This document shows positions 26,115-35,199 of a stretch of DNA of 64,000 bases, piece by piece (within the stretch, counting starts at the first letter, position 1; each line of letters starts with the position of its first letter). Location: NCBI GenBank assembly GCA_021151625.1, contig JAGKWY010000033.1, positions 1 to 64,000 on the forward strand. The letters are read 5' to 3'. The notes beneath the pieces were generated by a model. That model searched no databases and had not been told where the DNA came from. It saw only the letters and a program-made list of their open reading frames with translations. The position numbers and the translations under genes were made by a program. Origin of the DNA: Gammaproteobacteria bacterium. Its GTDB lineage: Bacteria; Pseudomonadota; Gammaproteobacteria; Pseudomonadales; Cellvibrionaceae.

Positions 26115-26428
26115 TGTCAGTATCAGATTTAAAAATTATTGACTTTGCAAGTATCAACACTGAAGACGAGATTGTGTTAACTATATCGGATCATTTGGAG
26201 TGGGATGAGGAGCATCTGTTTATTCTTCAAGAAAAAATTAATTGTTATTTAGCATTTATTGAAAGTGGGGAAATTTTTAATGCATACCCAAAATCAAAAG
26301 ATAAACAAATAGTTATTGAGCTAGTGACCAAATACGAAGTGTCTGTTGATGGAGCGGTATTTATAAATAAAGTAACAGAGTTTTTAGTCTCAATTGGAGT
26401 AAAATTTCGCTACATTAGACATGATTAG
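26114..26428 (+). CDS. Probable immunity protein, DUF6572-like
   Basis: The start overlaps the toxin stop by one base (TAATG), with AAGGA seven bases before it. The 104-residue acidic, cytoplasmic protein opens SVSDLKIIDFASI and holds ISDHLEWDEEH, ESGEIFNAYPKS and ELVTKYEV, the pattern I recall for DUF6572, a family found next to polymorphic toxins. It probably binds and neutralises the nuclease encoded just upstream. Such orphan immunity genes can persist after the toxin is broken because they protect against neighbours that still use it. The AT-rich codon use matches the toxin piece. Confidence 0.7.
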   Translation: MSVSDLKIIDFASINTEDEIVLTISDHLEWDEEHLFILQEKINCYLAFIESGEIFNAYPKSKDKQIVIELVTKYEVSVDGAVFINKVTEFLVSIGVKFRYIRHD

Positions 26429-26746
26429 CTACGTTAATTTTTGTTTCTTTAACTTTAGAGCTTACTAAAAACTTGTGAGTCCAAATTCAGTCTGGAGTGC
26501 TAATGTGAAACCGACGTGATATTCAACAATAGCAGTCGAAAGTAATCTTGTGATTGCCTCGGGCCATTCGTTGTTTAAATGTATTCGTTTTTCATTATTA
26601 GTAGCAAAAAATGCACGTATCATCAGGATTTTCTTGTATTTCCTAATAGTATAAACAACTAAATGTGGCGTTAGGCAACCAGATATTTTCGTCATTAACA
26701 GCAAATCTGTTAAATCTTAAAAATCAAATTTCAGACAAATCGAATT

Positions 26747-26799
26747 ATCTGGCGACAAAAAGGGGGATTTCCTCTCTTTTTGGCGCCAGATGTTTTTTT
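26747..26799 (+). terminator. Terminator-like hairpin
   Basis: ATCTGGCG with CAAAAAG pairs with CTTTTTG and CGCCAGAT around a central loop, followed by GTTTTTTT. It insulates the receptor promoter from the toxin locus. Confidence 0.7.
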
Positions 26800-26956
26800 G
26801 CAGGTTGCGATTTTAAAAAGATTGTCCATAGTTACACTGCCCGGTTGCATGACAATGTTTTTTTTTGTAAATCGGCGCCTCGTTCTTTTCGTTTTATAAG
26901 CTTATGTCGTTGAAAACCCTACATATTTAAATTGTGTTTCGTTTCTACACAATGTT

Positions 26957-26968
26957 GACAACGTTGTC
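26957..26968. promoter_or_regulatory. LacI-type operator 1, GACAACGTTGTC
   Basis: A perfect 12-base palindrome with the central CG typical of LacI-family operators. An identical copy lies 35 bases downstream (26992-27003), and a separate GGGC...GCCC inverted repeat lies between them (26973-26989). The regulator is not in the window. Confidence 0.75.
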
Positions 26969-26991
26969 CATATGGGCTTAAGTTGCCCATC

Positions 26992-27003
26992 GACAACGTT
27001 GTC
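26992..27003. promoter_or_regulatory. LacI-type operator 2, GACAACGTTGTC
   Basis: The second identical palindrome, 59 bases before the receptor start. The pair is spaced about three and a third DNA turns apart, consistent with cooperative binding. Confidence 0.75.
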
Positions 27004-27062
27004 GCTTATTGGTTCCAGCGTTGCAGAGGCTTATCAACATTAAAATAGCTAGAGGGATAGTC

Positions 27063-30000
27063 ATGACGAACAAACTAAGAGATTCAATCCGCTCGGTGAA
27101 CCGCAAGCTGATGCTATGTGGTTCAGCAGCAACCTTGGCCGTATTTGCGTCCGGTGTGCAAGCACAGGAGCCTGTGGAAGAAGTACTGGTTCAAGGCGTA
27201 CGCGCAGCGCAGGAGAGTGCGATTAATACCAAGCGCACGGCTACCTCTGTTGTTGACGGCATCGCGGCGGAAGATATCGGTAAACTGCCAGACGTTACTG
27301 TTTCTGACTCCTTGCAACGTATCCCTGGTATCCAGGTAGAGCGTACCGCTGGTGAGGGTGGTCCGGTGCAAATTCGTGGTTTGAGCAATGTGGCAACAAT
27401 GCTCAATGGTGAAACCTTCCTTAGCGCAACCACCATTGATAGTTCCAGCGCGGACTTTGGTGATTTACCTTCCCAGTTGATGTCAGGTGCTGATGTTTAT
27501 AAATCAGCGCGTGCTGACTTGGCCGCTGGTGGTATTACCGGTGTGATTGATCTGAAAACTCGTCGTCCATTTGATTTGGATGAAGGTTGGACTTTTGCCG
27601 GTGGTGCAGAGCTTGACCGTGGTTCAATCAGCAAGGAAACCGATCCAACTGTTAACGGTTTGATTGGTTGGAATAACGAAGATATCGGCTTCCTGGTGAG
27701 TGCGGTAACCACCGAGAAGAACCTGGCGACTGACTACAACGGTTATTTTGATACTTCAGAAAATGGTGGTATTGGTGCGACCAACAGCAACCATTCATGG
27801 AGCACGCCAAAGCAAGACGCCAATGTGTGGCACGTAATGCCGCAAGGCTTTGCTGCGTTCCATAAAGAAGAAGAGCGTAACCGCGATGGTGTGAACGCTT
27901 CTTTCCAGGCAAATATTACTGATGGCGTAGAAGTTGTTGCTGACTACTTCTACAGCAAGCAAGATCGCTTCAATCGCCGTATGGGCTTCTCTCACAACAA
28001 CCGTTGGCAAACATTTACCGACTACGCCTATGCCGATGGTTTTGGTGAAAACAGCTTTACCTACAACGGCCAAGACTGGAAAACCGTTAATAAATTCAGT
28101 GCTCGCCCTTACCGTATTCAATCTTTCACCCAGGTGAACCGCAACACTGAAGAGTCTGAAAACCTGAGTCTTGCTCTGAACTTTGACAATGGTGGTCCAT
28201 TGACTGGTAGCGTACGTGTAACTCGTGCCGATGCAACTGCCAGCATGCGCCATGGTTATATCGAAGGCGATATGATGAGCATTGACCAGAATACTCTGGT
28301 TACCGGCCCAGGTGGTTTGGTTCCTGCCAAATACTGTAATGGTTCCAATGCAATCCCGGGTACAGCAACTGGCGATAAGGGCGGATGCTTTATTCAGTAC
28401 TCTCCCGGCGGCATGTGGGGCACTGATTGGCGTATTGGCTATGACGCATCCGGTGAGCATCCGGTATTTAGCGGCTTTGACCAGGTTGTAAATGGTGGTC
28501 AAGGTATGAAGAGTGTTGCTGACTACATGGCAGATATTGACTCCTATCATGTAGGTGCGATTTCGTCAGAGAACAATACCGACGATGACGGCACCATGAA
28601 TACCTTCAGCACCCAGTGGAGCTATGCGTTTGATGATGCTCCATTCATCACTAAAGTTGATTTCGGTCTGCGTCAAAGCGAGCGTGAAGTTGACCATGTT
28701 GCCTTCTCGTACTTTGCCAATTTTGCAGACACTGGCTGTTCAGCCCAGTGGAAAGCAGTTGACCAGTTCGCTGGTACGTCAGAGTGTGACCCTACCAAAG
28801 CACAAGGCGAGATGGTTAATGGCGCATTCGTAAATTACACCCTGTTGCCACCAACCCGTTTGGATCAACACAACGATGTGATCTGGATGGATGATTTTGG
28901 TCCGGTTAAAGGCATTCCTGGTGTATGGGTTGCAGATCCGAAAGCATTCGACAACACGCTTGCGTACCAGGAAAAAGTGTTTGGTGCACAAACCAAGTTC
29001 TACCAACCTGGTCAAAGTTACGGTGTTGGTTTGGACGAGTTTAGCTACTTCCTGAATACCGAGTTCCGTGCGGGTGACTTCTCCGGTACCCTGGGTGTGA
29101 AAGTGATTGATACTGATCTCATCATTCTCCAAAACGTAACTGGTGGTGGCGTACCTCACTCAGGCGTTAACTATGATGCGGGTGATGCGGTTACCCAGCG
29201 TGGTTATACCGACGTATTGCCGGCATTGAACGTCGCCTACGATATTACTGATGACCTGAAAGTACGTTTTGCTTACGGCGAAACCATGCAAGCGCTGGAC
29301 TTGTTGCAGTGGGGCGGTGCTAAGTCAGTAGCGCGCGTATTCAATGATGACTGTGATTGTATGCGTGTAACTGACGGTGGTTCTCTGGCGGGTAACCCGG
29401 ATCTTGATCCAACTCGCGCGAAGAACATGGATCTTGCTGTTGAGTGGTATTTCGGCGGTGCATCTGCAGTAACTGCAACAGTTTATCGTGTAGAGATCGA
29501 CAGTTTTATCACTGGCGGTAACGTGTATATCCGCGAATTGGATTCCGATGGTTTGTACCATGGTACAAATCCAGATGGCTGGCGCTTCAGCGCTCCTGTA
29601 CAAGGCAAGGGCGGCGAAGTTAATGGTCTGGAATTGGCAGGTCGTGTAGCCTTTGCAGACTTCACTGAAGGCTTCATCTCCAACTTCGGTTTCGATATTA
29701 ACTACACCCTTTCTGAAAGCTCGCAAGATGCCAAGGGTGTGAATGGAAAAGAATTGCCGTTCGTCAACAACTCTGAAGATACCTATAACCTGGTTGGTTG
29801 GTTCGAAAACGAGTTCTTGTCTGCACGTCTCGCTTACAACTTCCGTTCACCACGCTTGATCACTCAAGGTAACCCTGCGATTGGCCAGCAAGCCTTGTAT
29901 CAGGATGATTACGGTCAACTCGATCTGAACGTTACCTATGACATCACCGATAACGTTTCTGTATACCTCAATGGTTCCAACATCACTGAGGAATTCCAGC

Positions 30001-30086
30001 AAACCTATCTGGAATACAAAGAGCAAAAAGCCTTCCAAAACATTTACGAAGCGCGTTGGTCTTTGGGTACTCGTGTGAACTTCTAA
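27063..30086 (+). CDS. TonB-dependent receptor, Xanthomonas/Caulobacter type
   Basis: An outer-membrane importer of 1007 residues, powered by TonB-ExbBD. A signal peptide ends VQAQ. A TonB-box-like EEVLVQG follows, then the plug (ATSVVDGIAAEDIGKLPDVT, SDSLQRIPGIQVER, IRGLSN) and a 22-strand barrel ending in an aromatic WSLGTRVNF. The plug signature fits the TonB-Xanth-Caul group, usually linked to oligosaccharide or aromatic-compound uptake. Several Cys in the middle barrel may form extracellular-loop disulfides. It is probably under a LacI-type regulator (two operators upstream). A strong terminator separates it from the first halogenase gene, which can still be reached by read-through. Confidence 0.93.
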   Translation: MTNKLRDSIRSVNRKLMLCGSAATLAVFASGVQAQEPVEEVLVQGVRAAQESAINTKRTATSVVDGIAAEDIGKLPDVTVSDSLQRIPGIQVERTAGEGGPVQIRGLSNVATMLNGETFLSATTIDSSSADFGDLPSQLMSGADVYKSARADLAAGGITGVIDLKTRRPFDLDEGWTFAGGAELDRGSISKETDPTVNGLIGWNNEDIGFLVSAVTTEKNLATDYNGYFDTSENGGIGATNSNHSWSTPKQDANVWHVMPQGFAAFHKEEERNRDGVNASFQANITDGVEVVADYFYSKQDRFNRRMGFSHNNRWQTFTDYAYADGFGENSFTYNGQDWKTVNKFSARPYRIQSFTQVNRNTEESENLSLALNFDNGGPLTGSVRVTRADATASMRHGYIEGDMMSIDQNTLVTGPGGLVPAKYCNGSNAIPGTATGDKGGCFIQYSPGGMWGTDWRIGYDASGEHPVFSGFDQVVNGGQGMKSVADYMADIDSYHVGAISSENNTDDDGTMNTFSTQWSYAFDDAPFITKVDFGLRQSEREVDHVAFSYFANFADTGCSAQWKAVDQFAGTSECDPTKAQGEMVNGAFVNYTLLPPTRLDQHNDVIWMDDFGPVKGIPGVWVADPKAFDNTLAYQEKVFGAQTKFYQPGQSYGVGLDEFSYFLNTEFRAGDFSGTLGVKVIDTDLIILQNVTGGGVPHSGVNYDAGDAVTQRGYTDVLPALNVAYDITDDLKVRFAYGETMQALDLLQWGGAKSVARVFNDDCDCMRVTDGGSLAGNPDLDPTRAKNMDLAVEWYFGGASAVTATVYRVEIDSFITGGNVYIRELDSDGLYHGTNPDGWRFSAPVQGKGGEVNGLELAGRVAFADFTEGFISNFGFDINYTLSESSQDAKGVNGKELPFVNNSEDTYNLVGWFENEFLSARLAYNFRSPRLITQGNPAIGQQALYQDDYGQLDLNVTYDITDNVSVYLNGSNITEEFQQTYLEYKEQKAFQNIYEARWSLGTRVNF

Positions 30087-30134
30087 TCACTTGCTTCACA
30101 AGTGGTTGGAAACTCAAGCCTGAGTTAAGGCAAG

Positions 30135-30177
30135 ATAACGCCACGGCGAGCAATCGCCGTGGCGTTATTGTTTTTTG
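30135..30177 (+). terminator. Strong terminator between receptor and halogenase 1
   Basis: A perfect 15-bp stem (30135-30149 / 30154-30168, loop GCAA) is followed by GTTTTTTG. It would allow high receptor and lower enzyme expression from one promoter. Confidence 0.9.
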
Positions 30178-30203
30178 TTCGCATCTTCAAATGTGGAGTC
30201 ATT

Positions 30204-31718
30204 GTGAATAGTAATTACCAAGTTAAATCCATAGTGATTGCTGGTGGCGGTACCGCAGGCTGGATGGCAGCGGCCAAGCTTAGCCAGCATTTTTCCAAAA
30301 CTGATATCCGTATAACGGTGGTTGAATCCAGTGTGATAGGTACGGTCGGTGTTGGTGAGGCAACTATTCCCACATTGCGCCGTTTTTATCAGTCTCTGGG
30401 AATGGATGACATGGAAGTGATGCGCAAAACCAATGCCACGGTAAAACTGGGGATTGAATTCAAGGACTGGTACAAGCCACACACGTCGTTTATCCACCCG
30501 TTTGGACTGTTTGGTCACGAAGCAAATGGCATTCGCTTTCATCACTATTGGCTCAAGTTACAACAAGCAGGTGATGTGACTGAGTTAGAGAAATATTCGC
30601 TGGGCATTGCGATGGCACGTGCGAATAAATTTACATTTCCCGCAGAGCGACCTTCGTCGCCTTTATCTGTATTTGATTGGGCACTGCATTTTGATGCAGC
30701 GCTGTTTGCCAAATTAATGCGCGAACATGCTCTAGCAAAAGGTGTTACCCATATAGATGCAAAAATTACCTCGGTGAATCTGCATATTGATACCGGCTTT
30801 ATTGAAAGTTTAATACTGGATGATGAGCAGGTTGTCGCTGCCGATTTATTTATCGACTGCACCGGTTTTAACGGGTTGCTAATTAGCGATGCATTAAAGA
30901 CGCCTTATATAGACTGGAGTAAATGGCTGCTGTGTGACCGCGCTATGGCGGTGCAATCGGAATTAGTAGGTGAGCCAGCGATACGCACCATTTCGAAAGC
31001 CCATAGCAGTGGCTGGCAATGGAAAATTCCGTTGCAGCATCGTCAGGGCAATGGCCATGTGTATGCCAGTAATTTTATTAGCGATGAACAAGCCGAAGCG
31101 ACACTGTTGCAACATATTGATGGCAAGGTATTGCATGCGCCGCGCAAATTCCAGTTTACTGCGGGGCGTCGCGCTCAGGCCTGGAATAAAAACTGTATTG
31201 CAATAGGTCTCGCTGCGGGTTTCCTGGAACCGTTGGAAAGCACCAGTATTGCCTTGATTGAAACCGGGATTGAAAAAATTTGCGGATCCTTTCCCTATGC
31301 ATTTTTCAATCAGGAAAAAATTGATCACTTTAATCAAGTGACCGCTACCGAGTGGGAACGCATTCGCGATTTTATTATCCTGCATTACAAACTCAACCAG
31401 CGCGATGATTCTGAATTCTGGCGTTATTGTCGCGCTATGGTCCTGCCAGATTCATTGCAACAAAAAATTACCGCGTATAACGAACAAGGGGATTTGTTGC
31501 ACTACCCCTGGGAAATTTTTCACCCGGATTCCTGGCTGGCTATTTACAACGGATTTAATTTATACCCGAAAGTGTACAATCAAAATGTTGATCGATTGAA
31601 TACCGATTACCTCAAGCAAAGTCTGGCCGCTATGCGCACTTCAATCGCAGATGCTGTTGTCGATTTGCCGAGCCACCAGGAATTCATTAATCAACATTGC
31701 AAAATGTCCATGGCATAA
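30204..31718 (+). CDS. Flavin-dependent tryptophan-halogenase-like protein 1
   Basis: An FAD-binding monooxygenase-fold enzyme of about 504 residues in the PrnA/RebH family. GGGTAGWMAA lies near the N-terminus. The halogenating Lys is kept in NATVKLGIEFKDW. The halogenase mark WxWxIP is WQWKIP (about residue 270), and the catalytic-site stretch GFLEPLEST contains the Glu seen in PrnA. It should form hypohalous acid from FADH2, O2 and halide, but the substrate may be indole or a larger compound instead of free Trp. A GTG at 30204 with GGAG upstream is preferred to an ATG at 30159. Twelve bases separate it from halogenase 2. No flavin reductase is nearby. Confidence 0.9.
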   Translation: MNSNYQVKSIVIAGGGTAGWMAAAKLSQHFSKTDIRITVVESSVIGTVGVGEATIPTLRRFYQSLGMDDMEVMRKTNATVKLGIEFKDWYKPHTSFIHPFGLFGHEANGIRFHHYWLKLQQAGDVTELEKYSLGIAMARANKFTFPAERPSSPLSVFDWALHFDAALFAKLMREHALAKGVTHIDAKITSVNLHIDTGFIESLILDDEQVVAADLFIDCTGFNGLLISDALKTPYIDWSKWLLCDRAMAVQSELVGEPAIRTISKAHSSGWQWKIPLQHRQGNGHVYASNFISDEQAEATLLQHIDGKVLHAPRKFQFTAGRRAQAWNKNCIAIGLAAGFLEPLESTSIALIETGIEKICGSFPYAFFNQEKIDHFNQVTATEWERIRDFIILHYKLNQRDDSEFWRYCRAMVLPDSLQQKITAYNEQGDLLHYPWEIFHPDSWLAIYNGFNLYPKVYNQNVDRLNTDYLKQSLAAMRTSIADAVVDLPSHQEFINQHCKMSMA

Positions 31719-31730
31719 GGCAAACAATTT

Positions 31731-33239
31731 ATGAAGCGAACGGAAAATCCGCTGGGTTCTATTTGTATTGTGGGCGGCGGCACGGCGGGCTGGATGGCTG
31801 CCAGTTTGCTCAGCAATATTTTACGTGGTAGCAATACCAAAATAACGTTGATTGAATCAGCGGATATAGCAACTATCGGTGTCGGTGAAGCCACTGTGCC
31901 GTCGTTTATGGCATTTTTGAAAGATGCTCGCCTGGATACCAAAGCGTTTATGCAGGCAACCGCGGGTTCAATCAAACTGGGTATCCGTTTTGAAAACTGG
32001 TATCAACAAAATCACCATTTTCTTCATCCCTTTGGCAAAATTGGCCGTAATATCGATGGCCATGATTTTTATCAAATCTGGTTAAAAACACTCGCAGATG
32101 GCAACCCAACGCGCTGGGTAGATCATTCGCCATCCGGAATCATGTCGGAAGAAAACCGCTTCATCACTGAAACGCAGTTGATGAATACTCCGCTTGCCAC
32201 TTATGGTTACGCTGTGCATCTGGATGCAGCTTATGCAGCGCGACATATGCGTGAAATTACCTTGGAGCGTGGTGTGCAGCGTATTGAAGGCACTGTGGCG
32301 AGTGTGCAAACCGATGCGCGCCAATTTATCCAATCAGTGCAACTCACTAGTGGTCAAACGGTTGAAAGTGATTTTTTTATCGACTGTACCGGTTTTAAAG
32401 GGCTGCTAATTTCAGAAACCTTGAACGTAGGCTATGAGGATTGGACGAATTATTTGCCTTGTAATCGCGCCGTTGCTGCGCAATCGGAAAATGCGGGTGA
32501 TCCACTTGCCTATACAGTCGCTTCTGCACGTGCAGCAGGGTGGACCTGGAAAATTCCATTACAACATCGCACCGGCAATGGGTATGTGTTTGCCAGCGCT
32601 TATTGTTCTGATGATGAGGCCATTAATACGCTAATGAGTGTTGTTGAAGGCAAATTGATTAATGAGCCGCGCATCATTCCCTTTGTGAGTGGTATGCGCA
32701 AAAAAATCTGGCATAAAAACTGTTTGGCGTTGGGTTTGGCATCCGGTTTTATTGAGCCACTGGAATCTACGGCCATTCATCTGGTTTACCGGATATTGGT
32801 GCATTTTATTCGCAATTATCCGGATCGGTATTTTGATTCGAATCTGGAGCAACAATGTAATCGCGAGATTGCACGCGATTACGTGGAAATTCGCGATTTT
32901 GTCATCTTGCATTATTGCACCACTAAACGCGATGACACGGCGTTCTGGCGCTGGTGCCAGACGATGGATATTCCCGACAGCTTGCGTGAAAAGTTAGATC
33001 AATTTGGTCATCGGGGGCAGTTACAACATCACCCGGAAAATCTTTTTGGTGCAGACAGTTGGTATTCCATTTTAGAGGGAATGAATATTCGTCCTGAAAA
33101 GTATCACCCACTGGTGGATGCACTGGATAGCCAGAAATTGGCGCAATCCTTGAGTCAGGGAGCAAAGGCGATTCGCGATACGGTGATGAAATTGCCATCG
33201 CACGGTGAGTTTCTCCGCCAGCATTGTCCGGCAAAATAA
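31731..33239 (+). CDS. Flavin-dependent tryptophan-halogenase-like protein 2
   Basis: A 502-residue paralogue of its upstream neighbour, in the same operon. It keeps GGGTAGWMAA, the Lys in SIKLGIRFENW, WTWKIP and IEPLESTA, so the flavin, halide-tunnel Lys and catalytic Glu are all present. The substrate-facing segments differ strongly from copy 1, suggesting different targets and not a recent duplication. It starts with a clean ATG 12 bases after copy 1. The 3' side ends at the 102-bp inverted-repeat element that separates it from the convergent copy 3. Confidence 0.9.
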   Translation: MKRTENPLGSICIVGGGTAGWMAASLLSNILRGSNTKITLIESADIATIGVGEATVPSFMAFLKDARLDTKAFMQATAGSIKLGIRFENWYQQNHHFLHPFGKIGRNIDGHDFYQIWLKTLADGNPTRWVDHSPSGIMSEENRFITETQLMNTPLATYGYAVHLDAAYAARHMREITLERGVQRIEGTVASVQTDARQFIQSVQLTSGQTVESDFFIDCTGFKGLLISETLNVGYEDWTNYLPCNRAVAAQSENAGDPLAYTVASARAAGWTWKIPLQHRTGNGYVFASAYCSDDEAINTLMSVVEGKLINEPRIIPFVSGMRKKIWHKNCLALGLASGFIEPLESTAIHLVYRILVHFIRNYPDRYFDSNLEQQCNREIARDYVEIRDFVILHYCTTKRDDTAFWRWCQTMDIPDSLREKLDQFGHRGQLQHHPENLFGADSWYSILEGMNIRPEKYHPLVDALDSQKLAQSLSQGAKAIRDTVMKLPSHGEFLRQHCPAK

Positions 33240-33251
33240 ATTTCTGCCAAT

Positions 33252-33353
33252 GCAGATTTCGATACAGTTCCTGAGACACGCCGTGAACCCATCCATGTGG
33301 GCTCGTCATCAGCATCCCTGTTGCTCGACCTTAGGAACTGTATCGAAATCTGC
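33252..33353. repeat. 102-bp inverted-repeat (MITE/REP-like) element between convergent halogenase genes
   Basis: Perfect 21-bp arms at 33252-33272 and 33333-33353 (starting GCAGATTTCGATACAG) enclose a 60-base middle with a small hairpin around CCATCCATGTGGG and a CATCAGCATCC/TTGCTC stretch. The structure would fold into a long stem on either strand. It lies exactly between two convergent genes and could end both transcripts. Its arms and ACGCCGTGAACCCATCCATG-like core look like a dispersed family, but only one copy is in the window. Confidence 0.85.
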
Positions 33354-33374
33354 TGCAAACATCGCGATTAACCG

Positions 33375-34904
33375 CTAGTCAAAATCCGGTGCAACACAAT
33401 GCCGGCGAATAAATTCTGCATGGCTGACTGCACCTCTTCCTGCTTGATCCAATGTCTGTTTTATTTTTGCTAACTGGGTGGCGATATTCTCATCGCTAAA
33501 ATGATCGATGCGATTATCCGTACGTGCGGGGACAATACCAAAACCGTTATAAATACTCAGCCAGCTGGATTTTTCAAAAGCTTCGGGTTCGTGCTGTAAA
33601 ATGTGGCCGCTGCTTTTAAATAAATCAATTTTGTGTGCAAGGCTTGCGGGAATTTCCATCGCCTGGCAATAGCGCCAGAACTCTGTGTCGGTGCGTTGCG
33701 TCAGTTTGTAATGCAGCACGATAAAATCGCGAATGCGTTCCATCTCATGTTGGTGGCGGCGATTTACTTCGGCAATCATGGTCGGGTCAAATGACGTATC
33801 GGGGAAGAACGTCAGCAGGTGGGTAATGCCGGTTTGAATTAATGAGATACTGGTGCTTTCCAGTGGCTCGATAAAACCCGATGCAAGGCCCAGCGCATAA
33901 CAATTTTTATTCCAGACTTTTGTGCGACGCCCGGCTTTAAAGGCAAAAGGTTTCGGTGTGGTAATAGGTTGCCCACTGATACGCTGTAACAAAGTCTCTT
34001 CAGCTTTTTTTCTATCCAGGAAACGACTGCAAAATACATAACCATTGCCAGTGCGATGTTGCAGTGGAATTTGCCACATCCAACCCGCATCCAATGCGGT
34101 TACGCGTGTGTAAGGAGTTGGTTCGCCGGTGTTTAACGACTGTACTGCAACGGCGCCATCACACAGCAACCATTTCTGCCAGTCTTCGTAACCGGTATTC
34201 AGGGTTTCTTCAATGAGTAACCCTTTGAACCCGGTGCAATCAATAAACAAATCGCCCGCAACCACTTGCCCGTTATCCAGTAATACAGATTCAATAAAAC
34301 CATCGCTTTCGCGCAGGTTTACTTTTTCAATTTTTTGGTCGATATGGGCAACGCCGCGCGCAATAGAAAGCTCACGCAATACTTTGGCATAAAGTGCTGC
34401 ATCAAAATGATAAGCATAAGAAAAGTCCGCCAATGGATTATTGGGATTTTCTTGCGGCTGGGCAAAGTTATTATGTTTTGCGAGTTGGGTTCCAATTGAG
34501 TAATCATGCAAATCTGCAGCGGGATTATTTTTTCTCAAGCGATAAAAATAATGCTGGAACTCAACACCACTGAAATCAATACCGTAATCCGCAAAGGGAT
34601 GAAAGAACTTATCGCCAGGCGTGCGCCAATTTTCAAATTGAATGCCTAGCTTGAAGCTGGCGCGGGTGGCACGAATAAACTCCAGTTCATCAAGGCCGAC
34701 CGAATGATTAAAATGCACAATGCTGGGAATGGTGGCTTCGCCGACGCCCACAGTACCGATGCTGGTGGATTCGATCAGGGTAATATCCAGCGATCTGCCT
34801 TGTGCAAAACGCGAGAGGCTGGCTGCAGCCATCCATCCGGCAGTGCCGCCGCCGACAATGACGATTTTACGAATAGGCGCATGTTGATCTGATGAGTGCG
34901 ACAT
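33375..34904 (-). CDS. Flavin-dependent tryptophan-halogenase-like protein 3
   Basis: A 509-residue member on the minus strand. Landmarks: GGGTAGWMAA, the Lys in RASFKLGIQFENW, WMWQIP and IEPLESTS. Sequence patterns around YFYRLRKNN and HDYSIGTQLAKH differ from copies 1 and 2. It converges on copy 2 across the inverted-repeat element and diverges from copy 4 across a 295-base gap, so it has its own promoter. The start ATG at 34904 has AAGCAATG upstream without a strong Shine-Dalgarno. Function as for the family; the substrate is unknown. Confidence 0.9.
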   Translation of the reverse strand: MSHSSDQHAPIRKIVIVGGGTAGWMAAASLSRFAQGRSLDITLIESTSIGTVGVGEATIPSIVHFNHSVGLDELEFIRATRASFKLGIQFENWRTPGDKFFHPFADYGIDFSGVEFQHYFYRLRKNNPAADLHDYSIGTQLAKHNNFAQPQENPNNPLADFSYAYHFDAALYAKVLRELSIARGVAHIDQKIEKVNLRESDGFIESVLLDNGQVVAGDLFIDCTGFKGLLIEETLNTGYEDWQKWLLCDGAVAVQSLNTGEPTPYTRVTALDAGWMWQIPLQHRTGNGYVFCSRFLDRKKAEETLLQRISGQPITTPKPFAFKAGRRTKVWNKNCYALGLASGFIEPLESTSISLIQTGITHLLTFFPDTSFDPTMIAEVNRRHQHEMERIRDFIVLHYKLTQRTDTEFWRYCQAMEIPASLAHKIDLFKSSGHILQHEPEAFEKSSWLSIYNGFGIVPARTDNRIDHFSDENIATQLAKIKQTLDQAGRGAVSHAEFIRRHCVAPDFD

Positions 34905-35199
34905 TGCTTGGGTTCCTGCAAAAAGTTATTACGTTTTTATTGGGTGTCGCTCTAGAGTAGCTGGCCTTCTGGGAGGCCTGATTGATTGGCATCATAGCCG
35001 AATGTCCAACCTGGTGGGCAAAAAATAATGGATTGTATAAACCCGGCCCAGCTGTGTGATAGCGAAATTTAATACTGCGTAACTGTGATTGTTGTTTGGC
35101 CTGTGACTGTGGGAAAATGAAAAAAAGATAGTTAAAAAAACAGCGGGCATTTCATAAACCAGTGGTTGTCGGCCACATTTAAAATGCTACAGAACTCTT
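34905..35199. other. Divergent promoter region between halogenases 3 and 4
   Basis: Promoters for both directions should lie here. A short GGCCT/AGGCC inverted repeat (near 34972-34988) is the only structured element I see. Neither of the two LacI-type operator motifs found in front of the receptors is present. Confidence 0.4.

Larger units (their letters stand above)
26429..27062. other. AT-rich spacer with terminator and operator region
   Basis: No convincing gene. The first 300 bases are AT-rich and contain one weak 79-codon frame on the minus strand (26465-26704) without a recognisable family. A terminator-like hairpin follows at 26747-26799, then the AT-rich promoter region and a pair of LacI-type palindromes before the TonB receptor. 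Confidence 0.55.

Noticed and set aside
26465..26704. 79-codon frame on the minus strand in the AT-rich gap
   Set aside because: No ribosome site or recognisable family; the AT-rich sequence gives random frames. I kept it out of the gene list.
27795..28550. 251-codon frame antisense to receptor 1
   Set aside because: A codon-structure shadow of the receptor gene; low complexity for a real protein and no start context.
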